64,000 nucleotides of DNA from Candidatus Solirubrobacter pratensis (GTDB taxonomy: Bacteria > Actinomycetota > Thermoleophilia > Solirubrobacterales > Solirubrobacteraceae), in the NCBI RefSeq assembly GCF_000425945.1, contig NZ_KE384480.1, positions 62,001 through 126,000 of the forward strand, given 5' to 3'. The position numbers were made by a program, and so were the translations under genes. Positions 54,220 to 63,119 of this stretch are shown here, in pieces. Numbering within the stretch: position 1 is the first letter of the stretch; each line of letters begins with the position of its first letter. Below the pieces are notes generated by a model. The model was not told where the DNA came from, did no database searches, and worked only from the letters and a program-made list of their open reading frames with translations.

Positions 54220-55011
54220 GTGGACGTGCTCGCACGCAACAACGTCAAGGTCTCGGGGCGGACGGACGGTCGCGCGATGATCTTCGCCCACGGGTTCGGG
54301 TGCGATCAGCACATGTGGCGGTTCGTCGCGCCGGCGTTCGAGGCCGATCACCGGGTGGTGCTGTTCGACCACGTCGGGGCGGGCGGCTCGGACCTGTCGG
54401 CATACGACGAGGCGCGGTACGGCTCGCTCGACGGCTATGCCGATGACGTGCTGGAGATCTGCCGCGCCCTGGAGGTCACCGACGCGATCTTCGTCGGGCA
54501 CTCGGTCAGCGCGATGATCGGCGTGCTGGCCGCGATCCTCGATCCAGAGCGGATCGCACGGCTGGTGCTCGTCGGTCCGTCGCCGCGCTATATCGACGCC
54601 GACGGTTACACGGGCGGCTTCAGCCGCGAGGACATCGACGAGTTGCTGGAGTCGCTCGAGAGCAACTTCCTCGGTTGGTCGAGCGTGATGGCGCCGGTGA
54701 TCATGGGGGCGCCGGACCGGCCGGAGCTCGGCGAGGAGCTGACGGCGAGCTTCTGCCGGACCGATCCGGACATCGCCGCGAGCTTTGCTCGCGTGACCTT
54801 CATGTCGGACAACCGCGCCGATCTGGCCCACGTGCGCGTCCCCACGCTGGTCCTGCAGTGCAGCGAGGACGCGATCGCACCGCAGGCGGTCGGGGAGTAC
54901 GTGCAGCGCGAGATCGCCGGTTCGGAGCTCGTCCAATTGGCCGCGACAGGGCACTGTCCGAACTTGAGCGCTCCGGAGGAGACGGTGGACGCGATCCGGG
55001 CGTTCGTCTGA
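54220..55011 (+). CDS. Alpha/beta hydrolase, RsbQ-like
   Basis: 263 residues from GTG 54220 (VDVLARNNVKVSGR, the usual RsbQ start); GTG 54193 would add nine residues. Catalytic triad: Ser in FVGHSVSAMIGVL (about 93), Asp in LQCSEDAIAP, and His in ATGHCPNLS. The oxyanion segment is IFAHGFGCDQHMWR. In Bacillus, RsbQ supplies or processes a hydrophobic ligand for the PAS phosphatase RsbP; here such a phosphatase begins 17 bases downstream. Confidence 0.88.
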   Translation: MDVLARNNVKVSGRTDGRAMIFAHGFGCDQHMWRFVAPAFEADHRVVLFDHVGAGGSDLSAYDEARYGSLDGYADDVLEICRALEVTDAIFVGHSVSAMIGVLAAILDPERIARLVLVGPSPRYIDADGYTGGFSREDIDELLESLESNFLGWSSVMAPVIMGAPDRPELGEELTASFCRTDPDIAASFARVTFMSDNRADLAHVRVPTLVLQCSEDAIAPQAVGEYVQREIAGSELVQLAATGHCPNLSAPEETVDAIRAFV

Positions 55012-55028
55012 CGCCTTGGGCGGGCGCC

Positions 55029-56603
55029 ATGAAACGAGCCTCCTGGGAACCCAGCGGCCTCGACGAGAGCGCCGAGGAGCTCTACGAGAACGCGCCGTGC
55101 GGTTATCTGTCCGCCGCGCCGGACGGAAGGATCGTGCGCGTCAACGCGACATTCCTGCGCTGGACCGGCTATCGCCGCGAGGATCTGGTCGGGGTCAAGC
55201 GCTTCCAGGACCTCCTGACCGCCGGCGGCCGGATCTACCACGAGACGCACTACTCGCCGCTGCTGCGCATGCAGGGAGCCGTCCGCGAGATCGCCCTCGA
55301 CATCGTGCGTGCGGACGCGAGCCGCTTGCCGGTGCTGATCAACTCGGTGCTGGTGCGTGATGAGGCCGGCGCGCCGCGAGTGGTGCGGACGACCGTGTTC
55401 GACGCCACCGAGCGCAAGCTGTACGAGCGCGAGCTGCTCGCCGCCCGCGATCGTGAGCGAGTCGCGCGCGAGCGGATCGAGCGGCTGCAGCGCATCACCG
55501 AAGCGCTCACCGCCGCGCCTGACAGCGCCGCGGTCGCGACCGCCGTGATCCGTGAGCTCGTCGCCGCGTTCGGGGCCGACCGCGTCGCCGTCGCCATGGC
55601 CGACCCCGAGAGCCAGGCACTCCAGGTGGTGGCGAGCCACGGCGAGGTCGAACCGGGGGACATCGCCGGCTCGGATGCGGCGCCTGAGTTCGACGAGGGC
55701 GAGGAGGGCCGCCGTGGCGCGACGGTGCGCGTACGGCTGGGCACCGACCCGGTCGGCAGCTGGCTCTGGCTCGGGTTCCCCGCGACTCGGCGCTTCGAGC
55801 CGGAGGACCGGGCCTTCCTGATCGCAACGGCCCGGCAGACCGCGCTGGCGCTGGAGCGATCGCGGCTTCACGACGAGGCGCGCGATGTCGCGCACGGGCT
55901 GCAGCGGAGCCTCCTGGCGGCCGCCGCCCCGGAGGACCCGCGCTTCGAGGTCGCGGCGCTCTATAGCCCTGCGCTCGAGCACCTGCAGGTCGGCGGCGAC
56001 TGGCACGACGCGTTCACGCTCCCGCAGGACCGGGTCGCCGTCGTCGTCGGCGACGTCGTCGGCCGCGGCCTTGCCGCGGCCAGCGCGATGGGACAGCTGC
56101 GCAGCGCCGTCCGGGCGATCGCCGGCGTCGGCCTCGGACCCGCCGAGATCCTCCACCACCTCGACACCTTCGTCGATCAGCTGGAGGCGGCACGCTACGC
56201 GACGCTCGCCTACGCGGACGTCGACCCGCGGACCGGCTGCGTGAGGTTCGCGTCCGCCGGCCATCTGCCGCCGGTGGTGCTCGACGCCGACGGCGTCCCG
56301 GAGCTGTTCATGGAAGGACGCTCGACCCCGCTCGGCATCCCCGTGCCCGGCGTCACGCGGATCCAGGGAGACTTCACGCTCGCGCCCGGCGGGGGCTTCC
56401 TGCTGTACACCGACGGCCTCGTCGAACGACGCACCGAACCGATCGACGCGGGCCTGGAACGGCTGCTCGCGGCGATCCGCACCGTCCCGGATGCCGCGCC
56501 GCACGCGCTCGTCCTGGCCCTTCCCGGTGCGCTGCTCGAGCACGGCACCAGCGACGACGACGTGTGCGCCCTCGCCTTCCGCCTCCGCGCCCATACAGCC
56601 TGA
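55029..56603 (+). CDS. PAS-GAF-SpoIIE protein phosphatase (RsbP-like)
   Basis: 524 residues. PAS domain (about 16-130; YENAPCGYLSAAPDGRIVRV, FLRWTGYRREDLVGVKRFQD), a short coiled linker, GAF (about 150-285), then a PP2C/SpoIIE phosphatase (about 295-520) with metal-binding Asp in VGGDWHDAF, VVVGDVVGRGLAAA, LLYTDGLVERR and TSDDDVCALAF. No LOV-type Cys motif. It should dephosphorylate an anti-anti-sigma factor; none is in the window, so its target lies elsewhere. Confidence 0.92.
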   Translation: MKRASWEPSGLDESAEELYENAPCGYLSAAPDGRIVRVNATFLRWTGYRREDLVGVKRFQDLLTAGGRIYHETHYSPLLRMQGAVREIALDIVRADASRLPVLINSVLVRDEAGAPRVVRTTVFDATERKLYERELLAARDRERVARERIERLQRITEALTAAPDSAAVATAVIRELVAAFGADRVAVAMADPESQALQVVASHGEVEPGDIAGSDAAPEFDEGEEGRRGATVRVRLGTDPVGSWLWLGFPATRRFEPEDRAFLIATARQTALALERSRLHDEARDVAHGLQRSLLAAAAPEDPRFEVAALYSPALEHLQVGGDWHDAFTLPQDRVAVVVGDVVGRGLAAASAMGQLRSAVRAIAGVGLGPAEILHHLDTFVDQLEAARYATLAYADVDPRTGCVRFASAGHLPPVVLDADGVPELFMEGRSTPLGIPVPGVTRIQGDFTLAPGGGFLLYTDGLVERRTEPIDAGLERLLAAIRTVPDAAPHALVLALPGALLEHGTSDDDVCALAFRLRAHTA

Positions 56604-56617
56604 CCGGAGCCCTCCGG
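56602..56617. terminator. Terminator hairpin after SpoIIE phosphatase
   Basis: A perfect 7-bp inverted repeat ACCGGAG-CC-CTCCGGT beginning in the stop codon. The loop is only two bases, so the top pair would open. The remaining gap to 56884 shows no coding signal; it ends with GGGAG before the next gene and holds a motif variant, GTGGTGGCGCACG (56699-56711). Confidence 0.5.
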
Positions 56618-56884
56618 TGTGAGGCTGGACGGGGCTCCGCGATCGCGCACGGCTGAGCTCGCCCGACCCGTCGACGTGCTGCGACGGCGCCGGGTCACCG
56701 TGGTGGCGCACGTCGCCCGGGCGGGCGAGCTGCGCGGCGGATCAGGGGGCAGGGAAGACTGTCCCGCAGGGCAGGCAGGGGTGAGCGCGGCGGGCGAAAG
56801 AATCCCCGCGCAGAGGGCGTTCACAGCAGACGTCAACGATCCGCGGGTGGCGTCGCCGGCCGCTCGACCAATGGGAGACGCATC

Positions 56885-57079
56885 ATGTTCCTCAGGAGAC
56901 GCTTCGCCGGGCTCGCGGCCGTCGCTGCCGCGCTGGCCCTCGCTGTCCCGGTGGCCTCGGCTGGTGCCTCGACCGGTGCCCCCGTGGAGCCGTGGCCCGG
57001 GTCGCCGCACTGCCCGGAGTCCTACACCGGCCCGCTCAATCTCGCCACCGGCTGCCCGTGGTGGATGATGGTGCCCTGA
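56885..57079 (+). CDS. Small secreted protein 1, unknown
   Basis: 64 residues; GGGAG upstream of ATG 56885. A clear signal peptide (FLRRRFAGLAAVAAALALAV, cleavage near ASA-GAS) leaves a mature peptide of about 37 residues with two Cys (SPHCPESYTGPLNLATGC) and a PWWMMVP end. No family recognised. It is related in layout, not sequence, to the next small gene. Confidence 0.7.
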   Translation: MFLRRRFAGLAAVAAALALAVPVASAGASTGAPVEPWPGSPHCPESYTGPLNLATGCPWWMMVP

Positions 57080-57254
57080 GGCGGGCGGTGTCGGCGTTAG
57101 AACGGTCGGGTCGGACTATCGCTGCGCCTTGGGCGGAAACAATTGCCCGGCGGGACAGCAGCCGGCGTGCATCCGCGGCGGCATCATCGACGGCATCCCC
57201 CCGAAACGCATCGTCGGGCGGCCCTGCCGTCCGGCATGAAGGAGCGCTGCTGAA

Positions 57255-57530
57255 ATGCTGTCTCGACGTAAGCCCCTGGCTGTTGTCACGGCCGTCATCG
57301 CCGCGGTTGCGGTCGCCGTCCCGGCGGCGAGCGCCAACGCCGCGCCCACGAGCTCTGCGGTGGACCCGACGGTCTGCCAGCTCTTGAACACGACGATGGG
57401 ACCGTTCGGGCCCACGCGGGGCATCGGCGGCGCGTCGCTCGCGAGCGTCCTGACGAACGCGGGAAGCTCGGTCGGCTGCGCGGCTCCGGCTGCCCAGCCG
57501 TCGTTGGGTCCCAAGATCCCGATGCTCTGA
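57255..57530 (+). CDS. Small secreted protein 2, unknown
   Basis: 91 residues; GGAG sits about 11 bases before ATG 57255. Signal peptide (KPLAVVTAVIAAVAVAVPAA, cleavage near ANA-APT) and a mature part with two Cys (DPTVCQLL, SSVGCAAPA), the second near a Pro/Ala-rich end. No family recognised. It ends directly before a very strong hairpin. The 175-base gap before it has no assigned gene. Confidence 0.7.
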   Translation: MLSRRKPLAVVTAVIAAVAVAVPAASANAAPTSSAVDPTVCQLLNTTMGPFGPTRGIGGASLASVLTNAGSSVGCAAPAAQPSLGPKIPML

Positions 57531-57531
57531 A

Positions 57532-57582
57532 CTCGAGGCGCGGTGCGCTGCGCTGTGCCGCTGCGCACCGCGACTCCTCGAG
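57532..57582 (+). terminator. Strong hairpin after small secreted protein 2
   Basis: CTCGAGG plus CGCGGTGCGC pairs with GCGCACCGCG plus CCTCGAG: 17 base pairs with one 3-base bulge (ACT) and a 14-base loop. It begins two bases after the stop. Far more stable than other terminators here, so an additional RNA-stability role is possible. Confidence 0.75.
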
Positions 57583-57665
57583 CGCGACCGCCTCTGCCTC
57601 GGCGCGGTTGACGCGCTCAGAGGCGCGCTGGAGAATCGATCCGGTCGACCGAGAGGCGGTGCCGG

Positions 57666-58268
57666 ATGGCCTGGAAGATGAAGGGCAGCTACGCGGAGAC
57701 CTGCTCCTGCGAGCTGATGTGCCCGTGCAACCTGTCGTTCGACCACGGCGCGACCTACGACTTCTGCCGTGCGACCCTCGCGTTCCACGTGCACGAGGGA
57801 GAGATCGACGGCACCGACGTTGCCGGGCTGGATGCCGTGGTGATCATCGACACCCCGAAGGTGATGACCGAGGGGAACTGGCGGCTCGGGATGTTCATCG
57901 ACGAGCGGGCGAGCGACGAGCAGGCGGACAAGCTCGCCAAGGTCTTCGGCGGGCAGCTCGGGGGTCCCATGGCGGGCCTCGCTCCACTGGTCGGTGAGGT
58001 GCTCGGCGTCGAGCGGGCGCGGATCGAGCGCACCGACGACGGCCTGCGCCATGGCGTGCGCGTGGGGGACGCGATCGACTTCGAGATCGAGGACATCGTG
58101 CCCTTCGGCGTCGAGACCGGCGAGCCGGTCCGGTTCGCCGGCATGTTCCACCCGGTTGGATCCGATCTCACGATGGCCGAGGCGAGGCGCTCGCGGATCA
58201 ATGCCTTCGGGATCGAGTACGAGGGCAAGACGGGCCTTTCCACGTCCGAGTTCTCCTGGGCCGCATGA
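57666..58268 (+). CDS. DUF1326 domain protein
   Basis: 200 residues. The N-terminus WKMKGSYAETCSCELMCPCN has the Cys cluster (C-x-C-x3-C-x-C) of DUF1326, then VVIIDTPKVMTEGNWRLGMF and the body typical of the family. The Cys suggest metal or redox binding. Its stop overlaps the start of the DUF2182 gene (ATGA), a pairing seen widely. Confidence 0.9.
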   Translation: MAWKMKGSYAETCSCELMCPCNLSFDHGATYDFCRATLAFHVHEGEIDGTDVAGLDAVVIIDTPKVMTEGNWRLGMFIDERASDEQADKLAKVFGGQLGGPMAGLAPLVGEVLGVERARIERTDDGLRHGVRVGDAIDFEIEDIVPFGVETGEPVRFAGMFHPVGSDLTMAEARRSRINAFGIEYEGKTGLSTSEFSWAA

Positions 58269-59077
58269 TCGCCCCGGCGACCGATAGGCCCGCCGGCGCG
58301 ACGGCGGCGCTCGCGGCCGTTCGTGCGCGCCTCGGTCTCGTCGCCCTCCTCTTCGCCGTCGCAGCGCTCGGGTGGTGGTCGACTGCAGACCGCATGCACG
58401 GCATGGACGACGGGCCGTGGACCGCGCTCGGAACGCTCGGCCGGTTCCTCGGCGTGTGGGTCGTGATGATGGCCGCGATGATGTTCCCGTCGCTCGCTCC
58501 GACGGTCGCGCTGTACTCGCGCATGACAAGGGATCGGGTTGCGCCGCTCCTGTTCACCGCCGGTTATGTCGTGACGTGGGGAGCCGCGGGCGTGGCCGCG
58601 TTCGCCATCGCGCGGGCCGGTGGGGGCATCGCGGGTGACGTGCTGTCCTGGGACCGCGCGGGGCGCTGGGTCGCCGGCGCCACGCTCCTCGCCGCGGCGG
58701 CCTACGAGCTCACGCCGCTCAAGGACGTCTGCCTCGGGAAGTGCCGGAGCCCTCTGGGATTCCTGCTCGGCGCCTGGCGCGAGGGCCGGGCCGGCTCACT
58801 GCGGATGGGCGTCCGGCACGGCGCGTGGTGCGTCGGCTGCTGCTGGGCGCTGATGGCCTCGCTGTTCGCGCTGGGCGTCATGAGCATCGTCTGGATGGCG
58901 TTCGTGGCCGCGCTCATCGCGGCCGAGAAGACGCTGCCGTGGCGTCGGGTCGCGACGTACGGCACGGCCGGGATCCTCCTCGCGCTCGGCATCCTGCTGC
59001 TCGCCGCGCCCGGCGTGGTCCCGGCCCTCACGATCCCCGGAGCTGACGCGATGCCCCAGATGGAGCGGATGGGCTGA
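58265..59077 (+). CDS. DUF2182 membrane protein
   Basis: 270 residues with about seven membrane helices. The family core is clear: GVWVVMMAAMMFPSLAPTVA, YELTPLKDVCLGKCRSPLGF, and RHGAWCVGCCWALMASLFAL with its Cys-rich helix. Metal-handling has been suggested from Met/Cys content; not proven. Translationally coupled to DUF1326. Confidence 0.92.
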   Translation: MIAPATDRPAGATAALAAVRARLGLVALLFAVAALGWWSTADRMHGMDDGPWTALGTLGRFLGVWVVMMAAMMFPSLAPTVALYSRMTRDRVAPLLFTAGYVVTWGAAGVAAFAIARAGGGIAGDVLSWDRAGRWVAGATLLAAAAYELTPLKDVCLGKCRSPLGFLLGAWREGRAGSLRMGVRHGAWCVGCCWALMASLFALGVMSIVWMAFVAALIAAEKTLPWRRVATYGTAGILLALGILLLAAPGVVPALTIPGADAMPQMERMG

Positions 59078-59087
59078 CGAGGGGCGC

Positions 59088-59163
59088 GCGTGCCGTGCTC
59101 TCGCGTACGACCGCGTCGAAGTCCTGCCTGACGGTGGTGAGCGGCGGTGTGAGATACCGCGCC
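59088..59163 (-). pseudogene. C-terminal scrap of a LacI-family regulator
   Basis: On the minus strand the frame reads ARYLTPPLTTVRQDFDAVVR, the characteristic effector-domain strand of LacI repressors (PPLTTVRQ). No DNA-binding domain or remainder of the effector domain was found upstream in this frame. A remnant of a regulator divergent from the sugar genes that follow. Confidence 0.6.
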
Positions 59164-59251
59164 GCGTCTGCAGCGGCTGTCCGTCGATAGCCCCAGCGCG
59201 CGCGTGTCGGTGCCGGCCGCACGCTCGTGCCACGCCGAATACGCTGCGCGG

Positions 59252-60050
59252 GTGATCCGGACCGGCCTGTGCTCGGTCACGCTGCGTGCCCTGGGCGTCG
59301 ACGATGTCGTCGGCGTCGCGGCGACCGCCGGCCTTCAGGCCATCGAGTGGGGCGCCGATGTCCACGTCCCGCCGGGCGACGCGGCCGCCGCCGCGGCGGC
59401 GCGCGACGCTACCGCCGCCGGCGGCCCTGCAGGTCGCCTCGTACGGCTCCTACTACCGCGCGGGACGCGATGACCCGGAGAGCTTCACGGCGGTGATGGC
59501 CGTCGCGCGCGAGCTGGGCGCGCCGCGCATCCGCATCTGGGCAGGCGACGTCGCCTCGGCCGAAGCCACCCCGGCCGATCGCGCCCGCGTCGCGCTCGCC
59601 GCCCGCGACGCCGCCGATCGCGCCGCTGCCGACGGCATCGAGGTCGCATTCGAGTTCCACGGCGGCACGCTGACCGACGGCGCGCAGCCGGCGCTCGGGC
59701 TGCTCGAGGCCGTCGAGCGCGCGGGTCCTGGAGGCGCTCGCGTGCGCAGCTACTGGCAGCCTCCGCAGGATCTGCCCGACGATCAGGCGCTGGCGGGGCT
59801 CCGGCGGCTGCGCGGCCATGTCGCGGCGGTTCACGTGTTCTCGTGGTGGCCTGGGAGCACACGGCTGCGGCTCGCCGGGCGCGCGGAGCTGTGGCGCGCG
59901 GCATTCGACGCGCTCACGGCCGCCGAAGCGCCGGTGGACGCGCTGCTCGAGTTCGTTCCGGACGACGATCCGGCGCTCGTCGCCGAAGAGGCGCGCACGC
60001 TGACCGAGCTGCTCAACCCGGGAGACGAGGGGCAAGGGATGGACGCATGA
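59252..60050 (+). pseudogene. Sugar phosphate isomerase/epimerase (TIM barrel), frameshifted
   Basis: The N-terminus (VIRTGLCSVTLRALGVDDVV, AATAGLQAIEWGADVHVPPG) runs from GTG 59252. The body continues one frame over: ALQVASYGSYYRAGRDDPES, IRIWAGDVASAEATPADRAR, GIEVAFEFHGGTLTDGAQPA and LLEFVPDDDPALVAEEARTL. The break lies about 59425-59432 (GGCGGCCCTGCAG), where one fewer C restores the frame. Either a real mutation or a sequencing error; the decayed neighbours favour mutation. Confidence 0.75.
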
Positions 60051-60079
60051 CCGTGCGCTTTCCGGACGACTTCGCATGG
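60047..60079 (+). pseudogene. 5' stub of a GH1 beta-glucosidase gene
   Basis: ATG 60047 overlaps the preceding stop (ATGA) and encodes MTVRFPDDFAW, the canonical GH1 start that normally continues into the substrate-binding first strand. After this codon the sequence runs directly into the tail of the GH3 remnant. The rest of the gene is gone. Confidence 0.65.
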
Positions 60080-60088
60080 CCGCGCAGG

Positions 60089-61298
60089 TCACGCGGGCGA
60101 ACGGACTGCCGGAGTCGTGAGCACGCGGTCGTGCCCGACGACCCGGGTGCCGCCGGTGAGCCGGAACGACAGCCGACCGCGGATGTCCTCGCACGACGCG
60201 CCGATCAGCACGTCGATCCGACCCGGCTCGACGATGCGGCGCAGGTCGACGCCGGTGAACGCCGTCCTGTCGGCGTGCAGGCGGAACGTCACGCGCGCCC
60301 GCTCTCCCGGCGCGTGCTCGACGCGGCTGAAGCCCGCGAGCTGGAGGACCGGACGCGTGACCTGGGCCACCGGATCGCCGATGTAGAGCTGGACGACCTC
60401 CGCGCCGGCGCGGTCACCCGCGTTGCGCACGACGCACGACACCTCCACCTCCGCGTCGGTGCTGATCTCGTCGGCGCCGAGCTCGAAGCCGCTGTACTCG
60501 AACGAGCGGGGTCTGCGTCTCGAGCAGCGCCTCGAGCAGCTCGTCCTGGATCCCCGGCAGCGAGAGGTCCTCGGCGTCACAGCCCTCGCCCGAGGTGCCG
60601 CGGCCGAACAGCCCCGGCCGATCTCCGACCACGGCGATGCAGAGCTCTGCACTGCGGGCCGCGCCGGCCGCGGCGGACAGCCTCGAGCGGTCGGGCTCCT
60701 GGATCGGACAGCCGGGCTCGTGGACGACCGTGACGCCGGGCAGCTCCGCACGCAGCGCCGCCAGCAGCGTCGGTACCTCGATCCCGAGCCCGAGCCCGGG
60801 GTGGCGCGCCATCACGCCCGGCCCGGTCGACGAGGTGCTCGGGAATCGTGCCGTCGCGGACGAGGCCGGCCAGTGGCTCGGCGTAGCAGCCCACGTGGGG
60901 CAGCTCGACGTCGATTCCCGCCTTCAGGGGCCCGCGCGCCCGCCTCGCCCGGCGAGGCCGCGACGCGGTGCATGAGGCGCAGGAAGGCGATCGCCCAGTA
61001 GTCCGAGACTCCACGGCGCCGCAAGGTCCCGCTGCAGGTCGGCGAGTCGCCGCGCGCCCTCGACGGGGTCGACGGGCCGCGTCCCGAGCGGGCGGGTGAT
61101 GTGCCCGATGCCGTCGGCGCTGGCCTCCTCGAACGGCGCGGGCTCCGCGAACGCCTCCTGCAACGGCTCGGCCCCGACCCAGACGCTCCCCAGTTGCGCG
61201 AGCTTCTCCTCGAGGGTCATCTCGCCGAGCAACAGCTCCGCGCGCTCGGCGACCGGCGTCGACGCGTCCGTCCACGCCGGCGGCTCGGTACCGCGCAT
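60089..61298 (-). pseudogene. Broken GH3 beta-glucosidase
   Basis: Pieces of a GH3 enzyme in different frames: N-terminus from ATG 61298 (LLLGEMTLEEKLAQLGSVWV, then GIGHITRPLGTRPVDPVEGA), a middle piece about 60820-60960 (LKAGIDVELPHVGCYAEPLA), the C-terminal Rossmann-like domain about 60530-60815 (AALRAELPGVTVVHEPGCPI, AELCIAVVGDRPGLFGRGTS), and the fibronectin-III end about 60089-60510 (VVRNAGDRAGAEVVQLYIGD). Most of the catalytic barrel is deleted and at least two frameshifts are present. Confidence 0.8.
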
Positions 61299-61316
61299 CC
61301 GTGCAACGCTACTCCG

Positions 61317-62852
61317 ATGGTCCGGATGGTGCTCGACCCGGCCTTCACGGTGGCCGACGTCGACGAGCGGCTGTTCGGATCGTTCGTGGAGCACATGGGC
61401 CGGGCGGTCTACGGCGGCATCTATGAGCCGGGCCACCCGTCCGCGGACGCGGACGGATTCCGGACCGACGTGCTCGACCTCGTGCGCGAGCTCGGCGTCA
61501 CCGTCGTGCGCTATCCCGGCGGCAACTTCGTCTCCGCATACGACTGGGAGGACGGCGTCGGGCCGCGCGAGCGGCGCCCGCGGCGCCTGGACCTCGCCTG
61601 GCATTCGATCGAGCCCAACGAGGTCGGCACCGACGAGTTCATGCTCTGGATCGAGCGGTCTGGCGCGCAGCCGATGCTGGCGGTCAACCTCGGGACGCGA
61701 GGGGTCGACGCCGCGCGCAACCTCGTGGAGTACTGCAACGCGCCGGCCGGCACCCGCTATGCCGACTGGCGCGTCGAGAACGGGCACCCCGAGCCGTACG
61801 GGGTGCGGCTGTGGTGCCTCGGCAACGAGCTGGACGGACCGTGGCAGGTCGGCCGCAAGACGGCGGTCGAGTACGGACGGCTCGCGCTCGAGGCGGGCAA
61901 GGCGATGCGCTTGGTGGACCCGTCGATCGAGCTGGCGGTCGTCGGCAGCTCCAACTCCTCCATGCCGACGTTCGGGGCGTGGGAGGACACGGTCCTCGAC
62001 CTCGCCTGGGACGTGGCCGACTACGTCTCGCTGCACAGCTACTACGACCCGCTCGACCACCCGCACGTCGATGCCTACCTCGCGTGCTCGCTCGACCTCG
62101 AGCGGATGATCGGCACGGTCGTCGCCACGGCGGACGCAGTGGCCGGGCGCAAGCGCAGCCGCAGGCGCATCGGGATCAGCGTGGACGAGTGGAACGTCTG
62201 GCACAGGACCGCCAACCCGCATCGCCCGGGCGCGAACGAGCCATTCCGGCGCGCGCCCGCGCTCGCCGAGGACGAGCACACGATCGCCGATGCCCTGGTG
62301 GTCGGCTGCCTGCTGATCACGCTGCTGCGGCACGCCGATCGCGTGAAGATCGGCTGCCTCGCGCAGCTGGTCAACGTGATCCCGCCGATCCGGACCCTCG
62401 ACGGCGGACCGGCCTGGCGCCAGACGACCTTCCATCCCTTCGCCCACGCGTCGCGCTTCGCGCGCGGGACGGTCTTGCGCGTCGAGCCGGAAGGCCCGAC
62501 GTACGAGGTCCCCGGCGAAGGCGCCGTGCCGTCGATCGAGGCCACCGCCGTGCTCGGCCCCGACGGCGCGCTGACGCTCTTCGCCGTCAACCGCGCGGAT
62601 GCCACGCTGTCCGTCGAGGCGATCCTGCGCGAGCTCGACGACGTCGAGGTCGCCGAGCACGTCGTGCTGGCCGACCCGGACATCGGCGCCGCCAACACAG
62701 CAGAGCACCCCGATCGCGTCGTGCCGCGACGCGCCGCGGGAGCGACCGTCCGCGACGGGACGCTGCGCGCCGAGTTGCCGCCCCGCTCCTGGAACGTGCT
62801 GCGACTCCGCGCACCTGATCGTCCATCCGATCTCGCTACGCTCGTGGCGTAG
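61317..62852 (+). CDS. GH51 alpha-L-arabinofuranosidase
   Basis: 511 residues; ATG 61317. Intact GH51 enzyme releasing arabinose from arabinans or arabinoxylan fragments. N-terminal DERLFGSFVEHMGRAVYGGI, TVVRYPGGNFVSAYDWEDGV, acid/base Glu in LWCLGNELDGPWQVG (about 172), and nucleophile Glu in GISVDEWNVWH (about 294). A C-terminal beta-sandwich follows. No signal peptide, so it acts inside the cell. It is divergent from the broken GH3 gene with only 18 bases between starts. Confidence 0.94.
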   Translation: MVRMVLDPAFTVADVDERLFGSFVEHMGRAVYGGIYEPGHPSADADGFRTDVLDLVRELGVTVVRYPGGNFVSAYDWEDGVGPRERRPRRLDLAWHSIEPNEVGTDEFMLWIERSGAQPMLAVNLGTRGVDAARNLVEYCNAPAGTRYADWRVENGHPEPYGVRLWCLGNELDGPWQVGRKTAVEYGRLALEAGKAMRLVDPSIELAVVGSSNSSMPTFGAWEDTVLDLAWDVADYVSLHSYYDPLDHPHVDAYLACSLDLERMIGTVVATADAVAGRKRSRRRIGISVDEWNVWHRTANPHRPGANEPFRRAPALAEDEHTIADALVVGCLLITLLRHADRVKIGCLAQLVNVIPPIRTLDGGPAWRQTTFHPFAHASRFARGTVLRVEPEGPTYEVPGEGAVPSIEATAVLGPDGALTLFAVNRADATLSVEAILRELDDVEVAEHVVLADPDIGAANTAEHPDRVVPRRAAGATVRDGTLRAELPPRSWNVLRLRAPDRPSDLATLVA

Positions 62853-62874
62853 CAAGTGAAGGGAGGATGATCAA

Positions 62875-63078
62875 TTGACCTTCCAGGTCGGAGATCGGGT
62901 AGTCGCGGAGTCGGAGTCGACTGAGCGCCGAGCGCGCGCGGGCACCGTCCGCGAGGTGCTGCGCGAGGATCCCGTGCCGCGGTACCGCATCGACTGGGAT
63001 GACGGCCACTCGACCGTGTACACACCGGCGGCGGGGGCACTGCACGCGGCTCGCCCCGACGCGGAGCCCGCGCGCTGA
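62875..63078 (+). CDS. DUF1918 domain protein
   Basis: 67 residues from TTG 62875 with GGGAGG upstream; an ATG just before it closes at once. Single small beta-barrel: FQVGDRVVAESESTERRARA, GTVREVLREDPVPRYRIDWD, DGHSTVYTPAAGAL, matching DUF1918 fully. Function unknown. It ends before a perfect hairpin. Confidence 0.92.
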   Translation: MTFQVGDRVVAESESTERRARAGTVREVLREDPVPRYRIDWDDGHSTVYTPAAGALHAARPDAEPAR

Positions 63079-63094
63079 CCGGCTGAACCATGTC

Positions 63095-63119
63095 CGCCCG
63101 GCACACCGCGTGCCGGGCG
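63095..63119 (+). terminator. Terminator hairpin after DUF1918 gene
   Basis: Perfect 10-bp stem CGCCCGGCAC / GTGCCGGGCG with a 5-base loop, 17 bases after the stop. Confidence 0.75.

Noticed and set aside
57116..57568. 150-codon minus-strand frame over small secreted protein 2
   Set aside because: No ribosome site or family match; the plus strand has a signal peptide, start and terminator.
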